From positions 868,001 through 932,000 of the forward strand of contig CBDCWO010000006.1 of NCBI GenBank assembly GCA_965223405.1: a DNA stretch of 64,000 nucleotides. The letters run 5' to 3'. Shown here piece by piece: positions 9,592-17,399 of this stretch (within the stretch, counting starts at the first letter, position 1; the number at the start of each line of letters is the position of its first letter). Under the pieces are notes generated by a model, which made no database searches, was not told the origin of the DNA, and worked only from the letters and a program-made list of their open reading frames with translations. Made by a program: the position numbers and the translations under genes. Origin of the DNA: CBDCWO01 sp965223405. Lineage in GTDB: Bacteria; Bacteroidota; Bacteroidia; Chitinophagales; Saprospiraceae.

Positions 9592-10924
9592 AACAAAGGT
9601 TATGCGAAACTGGGGTGGTTATCCCAAATACATCTGTGCTGAAAACAATGCAAAAAATATCCATGATTTAGCCACAATACTCAATCATAAGGATTCGGTA
9701 ATTGCAAGAGGAAATGGACGAAGCTACGGAGATGCCTCGCTAGCTAAAAATGTTCTAAGTATCAGATCATTAGAAAAAATCATTCATGTTAATGTTCAAA
9801 AAGGAACTGCTACCTGCCAAGGGGGCTGTCTTCTCGGTCAAATTCTGGAACGAATTGTCCCCTTAGGACTCTTTCTCCCGGTTGTGCCGGGGACCAAAGA
9901 TATTACTGTAGGTGGTGCAATAGCTGCTGACATCCATGGCAAAAATCATGTCGTAGCAGGTTCTTTCTGTAATCATATTGAATCGATGGAGGTGATGGAT
10001 CATAACGGCATCATCAGGTCCTGTTCTCGCTCACAAAACGAGCAATTGTTCACTATGACCTGTGGAGGAATGGGATTGACTGGGATCATCATAGAAGCTA
10101 CCATCAAGCTATTGGAAATCGAATCCGCATTTATAGAACAGGATGTACAAAATATCTCATCAATATTACATTGTGAAATGCGCTTTGATTCAAAATCATC
10201 ATATTCTCACCAAATTGCCTGGATAGCTGATCTCACGGCGGAATCTTCCTCCCAATTTGGCTTGTTTATACAACACAGACATGCCAAAATTGAAGACCTT
10301 TCTTCGCGTCAGCAAAGAGATCCACTCCAGTTGAAAAAATCATTTTCCCTTGCGGTTCCATTTCCTTTACCCATTCCTTTGGTAAATAGAATTTCTTACA
10401 GTATGTTAAACTGGTATTATCTCAAAAAACATCCCATTAACAAAAAAACATATCTTCATTATTTAACTGGATTTTTTCAGCTTGACACTTTGAAAAGCTG
10501 GAACTACCTCTATGGAACAAAGGGATTTATGCAATATCAAGCAGCTATTCCTGTCAATCGTGCATTTTCCGCCTTTAATGCTTATGCCAAAATCATGAAA
10601 AATAAACGACGAAGATCTTTTTTAACAGTTATTAAGCGCTTTGGGACGATACCAGCAGCCGGAAAATTATCTTTCCCCATACCCGGATTTACCATATGTA
10701 TGGATTTTAAAATGGATCAATTGATTCCGGCTATGATCAAAGAATTCGATCAGATCACGATTGCGGCAGGTGGTCGTGTTTATTTGGCTAAGGATGCTCT
10801 ACTTAATCCGAAGAATTTTATGGCTATGTACCCTGCTTATGAGGAGCTCAAGGCATTTATATATCAAAAACACCCATACTTCAGATCCTTTTTGTCGGAC
10901 CGTATTGGATTGACCGAATTATGA
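9584..10924 (+). CDS. dprE1: FAD-dependent oxidoreductase, DprE1-like
   Basis: A 446-aa FAD_binding_4 (VAO-type) oxidoreductase. The FAD pyrophosphate loop 'RGNGRSYGD' lies near residue 44; 'VPGTKDITVGGAIAADIHGKNH' marks the second FAD segment; and the C-terminal 'RVYLAKDALL' contains the lysine conserved in the DprE1 active site. DprE1 oxidises decaprenylphosphoryl-ribose to the 2-keto intermediate, the first half of the epimerisation to arabinose. Residue 372, a cysteine in 'PGFTICMDF', lies where I expect the benzothiazinone-reactive Cys387 of M. tuberculosis DprE1. The ATG at 9584 overlaps the preceding stop by 8 bp; an ATG at 9602 preceded by AAAGG is a serious alternative. The stop overlaps the next ATG by 4 bp (ATGA). 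A generic aldonolactone oxidase is the main alternative; context argues against it. Confidence 0.85.
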   Translation: MGRTKVMRNWGGYPKYICAENNAKNIHDLATILNHKDSVIARGNGRSYGDASLAKNVLSIRSLEKIIHVNVQKGTATCQGGCLLGQILERIVPLGLFLPVVPGTKDITVGGAIAADIHGKNHVVAGSFCNHIESMEVMDHNGIIRSCSRSQNEQLFTMTCGGMGLTGIIIEATIKLLEIESAFIEQDVQNISSILHCEMRFDSKSSYSHQIAWIADLTAESSSQFGLFIQHRHAKIEDLSSRQQRDPLQLKKSFSLAVPFPLPIPLVNRISYSMLNWYYLKKHPINKKTYLHYLTGFFQLDTLKSWNYLYGTKGFMQYQAAIPVNRAFSAFNAYAKIMKNKRRRSFLTVIKRFGTIPAAGKLSFPIPGFTICMDFKMDQLIPAMIKEFDQITIAAGGRVYLAKDALLNPKNFMAMYPAYEELKAFIYQKHPYFRSFLSDRIGLTEL

Positions 10925-11655
10925 AAACAATATTAGTACTAGGAGCAGATTCAGATATCGCTAAAGCCATTATCAATTTATTGGCACTCCAAGATTATCA
11001 ATTTATTCTAGCCGGGAGAAATACCAATTCATTAACGAGAACAGCAGATCTATTGAGAAACAAATATGCCATCGAAAGTCAAGTTGTACACTTTGATGCA
11101 TGCAAAGTGAATTCTCACCAACGCTTCCTGGAGTCGATAAAAGGGACTTTTCAAATCTTGATTTGTGCTATTGGTTTCCTGGGAAGCACTTCGATAGAGG
11201 ATGCAAATAGTACACATGTACTCCAAATATTAGATTCAAACTTCCGCGGTCTCATCCCTGTTATTCAAAGTATAGGCAAAACGTTCAAATCACAAAACTC
11301 AGGGAAAATTATAGTAATAAGTTCAGTCGCGGGCGAAAGGGGAAAAGGATCTAACTATTTGTATGGGAGTGCCAAAGCAGGACTGACCACGTATCTCTCG
11401 GGTCTACGAAACCATCTGTACCCGTATGGTGTACAGGTCAGTACTATTCTACCAGGATATGTGCGCACTAAAATGACTCAGGGGAAACAGTTACCGAAAT
11501 GGTTGACAGCATCTCCTGAGCAGGTTGCTCAATCGATTGATATTCACACAATAAAAGGTAAGAAAAATGTAGTTTATGTAATATCGGTCTGGCGATTCCT
11601 GATGTGGATCATTCGAAACATTCCGGAACCCATCTTTAAACGATTAAATTTGTAA
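10921..11655 (+). CDS. dprE2: Short-chain dehydrogenase/reductase, DprE2-like
   Basis: A 244-aa classical SDR. An N-terminal dinucleotide-binding motif 'VLGADSDIA' appears in the variant G-A-D-S-D-I-A form shared by DprE2-like enzymes. The catalytic Ser is in 'VISSVAGERG' and the Tyr/Lys pair is in 'YLYGSAKAGL'. It would reduce the 2-keto polyprenylphosphoryl pentose to the arabinose form, completing the epimerase started by the upstream FAD enzyme. The start codon overlaps the upstream stop (ATGA), indicating translational coupling. The C-terminus is hydrophobic and basic ('VYVISVWRFLMWIIRNIPE'), consistent with membrane association near a lipid-linked substrate. The substrate is inferred from context; the SDR fold itself is certain. 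Confidence 0.83.
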   Translation: MKTILVLGADSDIAKAIINLLALQDYQFILAGRNTNSLTRTADLLRNKYAIESQVVHFDACKVNSHQRFLESIKGTFQILICAIGFLGSTSIEDANSTHVLQILDSNFRGLIPVIQSIGKTFKSQNSGKIIVISSVAGERGKGSNYLYGSAKAGLTTYLSGLRNHLYPYGVQVSTILPGYVRTKMTQGKQLPKWLTASPEQVAQSIDIHTIKGKKNVVYVISVWRFLMWIIRNIPEPIFKRLNL

Positions 11656-11669
11656 TTGATATTTATACC

Positions 11670-12293
11670 ATGAATGGAAATAAGTTAGCACTCATTGATT
11701 TTGACGGAATTATTACCACGAAAGATACGTTTCTCTCTTTTCTAAGATTTCAGGTTGGTCCCATAATGTACTTTTTAAACATTTTGAGGTTATCCCCTTG
11801 GATCATATTATATTATCTAAGATTATCTAATGATGATCTTCTCAAAGAAAAAGTGGTAACGCTTTTTCTCAAAGGAACTAATAGGTACGATCTGGATAAA
11901 TTAATTACACGGTATTACAAAATTCATAACGAAAAATTGATCCATCCAACTGCAATGCAAAAAATCCGTTTGTTGCGAGTTAAAGGATATCGCATGATCG
12001 TGGTAAGTGCTAATATTGAACCGCTGGTAAAGAATTTTTGCCAACAATTCAATCTAGAGTGGATTGCAACACCATTAGAACATAATAATAACCTCATCAC
12101 AGGAAAATTATTGAGCAGAAATTGTAAAGGCAAAGAAAAGGTAAACCGTATAAAAGCATATGTTAATCTTGACAATTACTCCTATATTGTAGCCTGGGGT
12201 GATCGCAAATCAGACAGATACATGCTTGATCTGGCAAACATGTCGACTTTAGGAAAGTTTACGGACAAACATGGGGACGAGGTATTAATTTGA
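11670..12293 (+). CDS. HAD-IB family phosphatase, candidate polyprenylphosphoryl-phosphoribose phosphatase
   Basis: A 207-aa HAD-superfamily hydrolase of the phosphoserine-phosphatase-like IB type. Motif I is 'ALIDFDGIITTKDTF', motif II is the 'VVSANIEP' segment, and motif III/IV is 'CKGKEKVNRI' with 'AWGDRKSDRYML'. The nucleophile is the first Asp of DFDG. A phosphatase is needed to remove the 5-phosphate from polyprenylphosphoryl-5-phosphoribose between the UbiA and DprE1 steps. Mycobacteria use a PAP2-type enzyme, while in other bacteria HAD domains occur next to or fused with UbiA-type DPPR synthases. This gene is the best candidate here. The gap to the upstream gene is 14 bp, and it shares 4 bp with the next gene. 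Confidence 0.8.
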   Translation: MNGNKLALIDFDGIITTKDTFLSFLRFQVGPIMYFLNILRLSPWIILYYLRLSNDDLLKEKVVTLFLKGTNRYDLDKLITRYYKIHNEKLIHPTAMQKIRLLRVKGYRMIVVSANIEPLVKNFCQQFNLEWIATPLEHNNNLITGKLLSRNCKGKEKVNRIKAYVNLDNYSYIVAWGDRKSDRYMLDLANMSTLGKFTDKHGDEVLI

Positions 12294-14287
12294 AATTAAA
12301 TTTGGAAGCCAAAAAAGCATACACCACCTGGAAGAAGCCCATTTTATGGATCACTTCTATCATATATCTTCTATATTTATCAGCTTTGATTTGGCCAGGT
12401 CCCCTCTGGGGGTTTCATGCTATTTGGATGCTGCCAAAAGTCTTATCCATAATCATCTTGGCGGTGAGTGTAGGTTTTACATTAGATTTGTTTTTTCCCT
12501 GGATACAAAAGACTTTCAAACCTATTAGCAAACTTAGATTTCGAAACTTATTCATGGTCTTGCTGATCTCACTTATTTGTGGGCTGCTATTTTATTTGTT
12601 TCCTATCCATATTGACATTTATGGTGATTCGGAAAGATTCCAACGTCTGATGGGTTTAAAAACAGATGCACTATTACCTTATCATTTAGATAATTTATTC
12701 TCGATCAATATTTTCCATCCTAAGAACGGAGAGCGAACCTGGCTCAATCTAATTCAGGTCCTTTCCTATTACTTCGGGTGGACACATGTTACTGTATTTA
12801 AGGGACTCAGTTTGGTATCCGGTGTTCTTTTTATATTCACTTGGTCGTCATACTTATTTAAGCATATTACAGAATCGCACCTTCGTGTTATAGGACTATT
12901 GGTTGTCATAAGCACCTTTTGTATGCAGAACTTTTTTGGTCACATAGAAATCTATGGTCCTTCGCTTGTGATATTTTCATGGTTTTTAATCTGCTGGATT
13001 AAACTTCTGAAAAATCCTGGAAAGCATACTTTGACCTTTTTTATCCTGTTGTTGTTTCTGTGTATTAAATCTCACACCCTATTTTTTCTCCTATTACCAT
13101 TAGTTTTAATCAGTTTGGGTTTACATTACAATTATATAAAATCTATTAATTGGTACTGGCTGGGAAGTAGAATTTTGTTGCCGTTTTTAATAATGGGATT
13201 GGTACTATATTTCTTTGTATTTAAGGATTACAATGATCCGATGACTCTATCCCCGGATACCCAATATATTGATCGATTGTTTTTACCATTATCCCGAGGA
13301 TTACCACCACAAGACCGGTATTTTCTGTTTTCATTTAGTCATTTTATCGATTTCTTCAATGTAGTGATCTCCTGGTCTCCGATTAGCTGGCTGATACTCG
13401 TTTCCATAATTGCCACTTCAGGAACTAAAGTACCCAAAAAAGACCCTATAGTCATGTTATTGATTGTGACGATAATAATGTTTTCATGTCTATTGTTTGT
13501 GATCAATCCGCTGTTGTCCTTACTTCGAGATTGGGATCTATATGGAATTGTTACTCCCTTGATAATCATGGTGACCTTGTATATCCTGAGTCAAAACAGA
13601 GAAATGACTAAGAATTATATCTTAGGACCTGCAGTTGGAATATTTCTACTTACAGTTCCGATACATATCGTTCATGTCCATGCTAAATCTTTGGGAAAAC
13701 ATTATGAATCGATTGGCGCACAAATCCATAAAACCTATTGGGCAACTGGTAGCGGTATCTTGATATTGGGATTAAAATTACAGGAATATAACTTGGAAAG
13801 TTATCAAGGTAAATTAGAATATTATATAAATACTTTTCAATCGAAGGCAAATCCCAGCAACGATTTGGAATATGCCAATTTGATACAAGAATTAGCCAAA
13901 ACCTATCGAAAGCATTCCAAAGAGTACTCGGAGGCATTAAAGTATCATCAACTAGCGGAAAAATATGGTCCTCGGATGGGAGTTAATATTTTGGGTATTG
14001 TAGAAACCCATTTTTTACAAGAGCAGTATGATGAGGCATTAAGGTATAGTAAAAAGTTGATTGATGTCCCTTATCCAAGTACACAAAGGGCCTATTTGAT
14101 CTCTATACAGTGTGCATTGGAAGCTCAAGATTATCAAGAGGCTATGCACCTCAGTTCTCAGTATTTAAAGTATCATCCGGAAGATGAGTTTATTGAAGGT
14201 ATAAACGATAAGTTGATCAATGCAGACGGTGTTGATTCTTTGAAATTTCTTTTTAACCGATCTCCTGAGTCTGGGGAAAATCGCTAA
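12290..14287 (+). CDS. Large polytopic membrane protein, GT-C-like, with helical repeat C-terminus
   Basis: A 665-aa protein starting at TTG (12290), overlapping the HAD gene's TGA as TTGA; no in-frame ATG occurs until well into the membrane domain, so the TTG start is well supported. Residues about 15-480 contain a dozen or so hydrophobic helices. The first large loop, after the third or fourth helix, carries 'HIDIYGDSERF', an acidic motif in the position of the GT-C catalytic Asp. Residues about 500-640 are soluble with TPR-like helix pairs ('YSEALKYHQLAEKYG', 'YDEALRYSKKL'). It is the last gene of the arabinose-donor unit, so a polyprenyl-phospho-sugar-dependent transferase is a reasonable inference. 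I do not recognise the exact family. Its stop overlaps the convergent TMTC-like gene by 4 bp. Confidence 0.75.
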   Translation: MKLNLEAKKAYTTWKKPILWITSIIYLLYLSALIWPGPLWGFHAIWMLPKVLSIIILAVSVGFTLDLFFPWIQKTFKPISKLRFRNLFMVLLISLICGLLFYLFPIHIDIYGDSERFQRLMGLKTDALLPYHLDNLFSINIFHPKNGERTWLNLIQVLSYYFGWTHVTVFKGLSLVSGVLFIFTWSSYLFKHITESHLRVIGLLVVISTFCMQNFFGHIEIYGPSLVIFSWFLICWIKLLKNPGKHTLTFFILLLFLCIKSHTLFFLLLPLVLISLGLHYNYIKSINWYWLGSRILLPFLIMGLVLYFFVFKDYNDPMTLSPDTQYIDRLFLPLSRGLPPQDRYFLFSFSHFIDFFNVVISWSPISWLILVSIIATSGTKVPKKDPIVMLLIVTIIMFSCLLFVINPLLSLLRDWDLYGIVTPLIIMVTLYILSQNREMTKNYILGPAVGIFLLTVPIHIVHVHAKSLGKHYESIGAQIHKTYWATGSGILILGLKLQEYNLESYQGKLEYYINTFQSKANPSNDLEYANLIQELAKTYRKHSKEYSEALKYHQLAEKYGPRMGVNILGIVETHFLQEQYDEALRYSKKLIDVPYPSTQRAYLISIQCALEAQDYQEAMHLSSQYLKYHPEDEFIEGINDKLINADGVDSLKFLFNRSPESGENR

Positions 14288-16194
14288 TTTTTGTTAGAAA
14301 GCTGTAGGTCTTGAAGTAATTTTATTTCGGTTTGATCAACTGAATATCCATTTTTAGATGCCGATATAAGGTCCTCCATGGCCCGGTCATATTCGCCAAA
14401 CGCCGCCTGACATTTGGCTCTCCAGTAAAGTGCAGGACCATAATTCGGGTTGGAAGCAAGTGCTTGCTCCAAGTCCCGGAAGGAGGCTGAGTAATCACCT
14501 ATGCTTTGTAGCGCCACCGCTCGATACTTTAAATAAACGATATTACCAGGATCGTACTCCAGAGCTTTATTATAATCATTTATTGCCTCCAGATACTTCT
14601 TCTGCGATTCGAATAGGACACCTCGATTAACATAGCCCAAAGATTGCCTGGAGTCCAGTCTAATAAACATATTGAAGTCATTCAATGCTAGTAACGTGTC
14701 ACCCTTACCCATCGCATTGATACCCCGGTTGAGGTATGCCCTACTATAAGTACTATCTATTTGTAGAGCCCTGGTATAAGCTTCATTAGCCGCATCGAAC
14801 TGTTCTCCTTCTTGCAACATCATACCAATGTCATTATATAGTCCAGGATGTTCAAATCGTTTTGACACAGCCAATTCATAATCTTTCCAAGCTGATTCAA
14901 GTTGATTTTGACTTCTAAAATAATCGGCCCGATTCATATATCCAATCAAAAAATCCGGATATTTTTTAATCACGTCTGTCCATAAAGTATAACCATTTTC
15001 CCATACTACTATACGCAATTTTGTAGAAATACCAATACCCAAAAATCCCACAAAGATCGCACCTACGACAATCCATTTATACAAGGATATTTCACTGAAA
15101 CGTGCTAAAATTTGTACGATCACGTATCCAATTATCAAAAATATTCCAAAGCTGGATAGGTACAAATATCTGTCAGCCATAAACGCCTGGCCAAATGGAA
15201 TTAACTGTAAAACCAGAAGCACATTTATTAGAAAAAATAACAACCCAAAACGAACCGTTTCAGCCTTTACCAATTTCAGTAGAGCACCCAAACAAACAAC
15301 TACGACCAAAGCGATTATATAAATATTTATAGGCATTGATCCACTCGGGCTAAATGGAAAAGGATAGTAAGCGGATAGCTTAATCGGGGCAACCAAATGC
15401 CAGCTGTAAATTCCAATCTCATATAAAGCAAGATAAATTCGTTGAGAGAAAGAAAGTAATTCCAACCTTTGCCCGACAATGGATTCAGGTTGAGCAACAA
15501 TAGCCACAATCCCAATTAATATGGACAAAACCCAAAAAGGTAATTTCTCCAAAACCATGCTCTGATAATCTCTCCTTCCCTCCTTCCAATCTATCAATAG
15601 CAATACCAATGGTAGTGTGACTGCCACACCCTTAGACATAAGAGCTCCCACAAACATAAAAAAAGCAAAGGTGTAATATTTTGTGCGTCGAGCAGAGGAC
15701 CTAAGATAATACAACCAGGAAATCATCGCTGGCACAAAAAACAAATAACAAATCAAATCTTTACGAGCTGATATCCAAGCTACAACTTCTACCTGTACCG
15801 GATGGATCCCGAATAAAACACCAACAATAACGGCAATCCATAAGTTGGAACTTAGTTCTTTAGTGAACCAGTATATCCAAAAAGTTATCATTAAATGACA
15901 GATAAGATTAGTGACATGAAACCCCATAGGATTATTGCCATATAACTGATAGTCTATTGCCCACGATAATTGAACCAATGGATTGTAAGAACCGTTTACC
16001 TGAACATGCGTAAACATGTTCCATATGTTGTACAGTGATAAATTCTGAACCCAATAATTGTTAAGCACGTAAATTGGATCATCCCAATTTACCCAACCAT
16101 TTAGTACCACACCTACCATTACAAAAGCAGTAATTAAGGTAGTGAGAAGTCCCATCCAAATCCAAAGATTTTTACTCTTAATCCTGACTTCCAT
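14284..16194 (-). CDS. TMTC-like GT-C membrane protein with TPR domain
   Basis: A 636-aa protein with an N-terminal multi-helix membrane domain (residues about 10-400) and a C-terminal TPR array (about 410-620, with units such as 'AYTRALQIDSTYSRAYLNRG' and 'YNKALEYDPGN'). After the first helix, 'NGWVNWDDPIYV' is the luminal/periplasmic Asp motif of the TMTC/PMT-like GT-C clan, and 'GIHPVQVEVVAWISARKDL' is the second hallmark. TMTC enzymes in animals O-mannosylate cadherins using a lipid-linked sugar; bacterial relatives are common and mostly uncharacterised. It reads towards the DPA-like genes and shares four bases with the end of the 12290 gene. It follows the 340-aa membrane protein by 2 bp, so these two form a unit. 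Confidence 0.8.
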   Translation of the reverse strand: MEVRIKSKNLWIWMGLLTTLITAFVMVGVVLNGWVNWDDPIYVLNNYWVQNLSLYNIWNMFTHVQVNGSYNPLVQLSWAIDYQLYGNNPMGFHVTNLICHLMITFWIYWFTKELSSNLWIAVIVGVLFGIHPVQVEVVAWISARKDLICYLFFVPAMISWLYYLRSSARRTKYYTFAFFMFVGALMSKGVAVTLPLVLLLIDWKEGRRDYQSMVLEKLPFWVLSILIGIVAIVAQPESIVGQRLELLSFSQRIYLALYEIGIYSWHLVAPIKLSAYYPFPFSPSGSMPINIYIIALVVVVCLGALLKLVKAETVRFGLLFFLINVLLVLQLIPFGQAFMADRYLYLSSFGIFLIIGYVIVQILARFSEISLYKWIVVGAIFVGFLGIGISTKLRIVVWENGYTLWTDVIKKYPDFLIGYMNRADYFRSQNQLESAWKDYELAVSKRFEHPGLYNDIGMMLQEGEQFDAANEAYTRALQIDSTYSRAYLNRGINAMGKGDTLLALNDFNMFIRLDSRQSLGYVNRGVLFESQKKYLEAINDYNKALEYDPGNIVYLKYRAVALQSIGDYSASFRDLEQALASNPNYGPALYWRAKCQAAFGEYDRAMEDLISASKNGYSVDQTEIKLLQDLQLSNKN

Positions 16195-16196
16195 TT

Positions 16197-17219
16197 TTAC
16201 TGTCTAAATTTTAGTAACCTCATCTGAAATTCTGAAATGATGGACTTAACTGATATCAAGTTAAGAGGAAATTCCAAAAAAACATGTAAAATACTTAGGA
16301 GCATTAAAACAGTAATTCCCATTTGGTAATTTAGAATAACCAAACTTGCAAACAGTAACCATGCTGAAAACAGATAAATCGATTTTTGCTGTGTCAACAT
16401 TTTGTGCCAACCAATAACTGTTGTTTTGGAAAACCAATTTAAATAATGATAGAAATAAGCAAAGGAAATAAAAACCTGAATCTTATAAGATTTACCCCCC
16501 AGAAAATAAAATTCCCGACCTTCTGATAATCCCAAAATTTTACTGACTGTTGCATTTAATACATGGAAATTGTTTTGAGTAAAGTTGAATTTCATCCCTT
16601 CTGTCAACCAAATATTTTGACCTGTAATTGGAGCACGCCATATTAATATAGGAATGATAACCATTACAATACAGTTGAGATATCCCACATAACTATTGGT
16701 TCGTAATGAACCTAATAACATAAAGAACAGGGTGAACAAAAATACATGAATTAATGTGGGTAATAGAAGTCCAATCCATATGTTGTACACAGGAATGCTT
16801 CTTAATAAAAACATCGAAAGTACACCTGCTCCAACAAGTATAATCCGGCCTTTTGAGGATTGAGAAATAACGAGGCCTAATGCCATAAACAAAGCCAACC
16901 AAATACACCCACTGATCCAAGAAAATGATTTTGTTAAGGTAGTTTCTGTAAACACTTTCTGATTTGACAATTCAGGTAGTGAAAACAAATAGGGAAATAC
17001 AAAAATAATCGATAATAGAATTGGCCAAATAATCCATTTTCTTCTTTTTATAAAGTAGGATTTACCATGCAACCAGTTGATTTCTGTCAAGTAATGTAAA
17101 GGACCAATAAAAGCATATGCGAATAAAAAAAGTTTAAATGGGATCGCGATAGCCAAAATTAATGCGATAATTATCAAAACTAAATTCAGAATATCTATAC
17201 TTTGAGATCCAAATTTCAT
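16197..17219 (-). CDS. Polytopic membrane protein of unknown function
   Basis: A 340-aa protein with about nine or ten hydrophobic helices. The most conserved-looking stretch is 'GPLHYLTEINWLHGKSYF' after the second helix, where histidines, a Glu and aromatics cluster at a membrane boundary. A second His/Glu motif, 'HVFLEFPLN', lies near the C-terminus. Such paired intramembrane His/Glu motifs are compatible with a metal-binding or lipid-modifying enzyme, but I do not recognise the family and assign no function. It is the first gene of a two-gene minus-strand unit with the TMTC-like protein (2-bp gap), which suggests a shared role in lipid-linked sugar or envelope metabolism. The ATG at 17219 is followed by a strongly hydrophobic first helix. 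Confidence 0.7.
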   Translation of the reverse strand: MKFGSQSIDILNLVLIIIALILAIAIPFKLFLFAYAFIGPLHYLTEINWLHGKSYFIKRRKWIIWPILLSIIFVFPYLFSLPELSNQKVFTETTLTKSFSWISGCIWLALFMALGLVISQSSKGRIILVGAGVLSMFLLRSIPVYNIWIGLLLPTLIHVFLFTLFFMLLGSLRTNSYVGYLNCIVMVIIPILIWRAPITGQNIWLTEGMKFNFTQNNFHVLNATVSKILGLSEGREFYFLGGKSYKIQVFISFAYFYHYLNWFSKTTVIGWHKMLTQQKSIYLFSAWLLFASLVILNYQMGITVLMLLSILHVFLEFPLNLISVKSIISEFQMRLLKFRQ

Positions 17220-17348
17220 TTAGACAAAGTTATTCAAACCGATTTCGAGATAAGTTGTCAAAAAAAAAGTTTGATTTTCTGATTAATGAACATTCCATCA
17301 AAATACATAATTCTGAGATTACAAATATTCCACTCACCCCTTCCGGAC

Positions 17349-17375
17349 AAAAAAGGCCGGGATAACCCAGCCTTT
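17349..17375 (-). terminator. Rho-independent terminator of the 3521-aa protein gene
   Basis: Read on the minus strand, a 10-bp stem AAAGGCTGGG / CCCGGCCTTT (one G-U pair) with a 4-nt loop is followed by a run of six T. It lies about 25 bp past the stop codon at 17400. Confidence 0.8.
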
Positions 17376-17399
17376 GCATTTCATTTTTCTAGGAGAATC

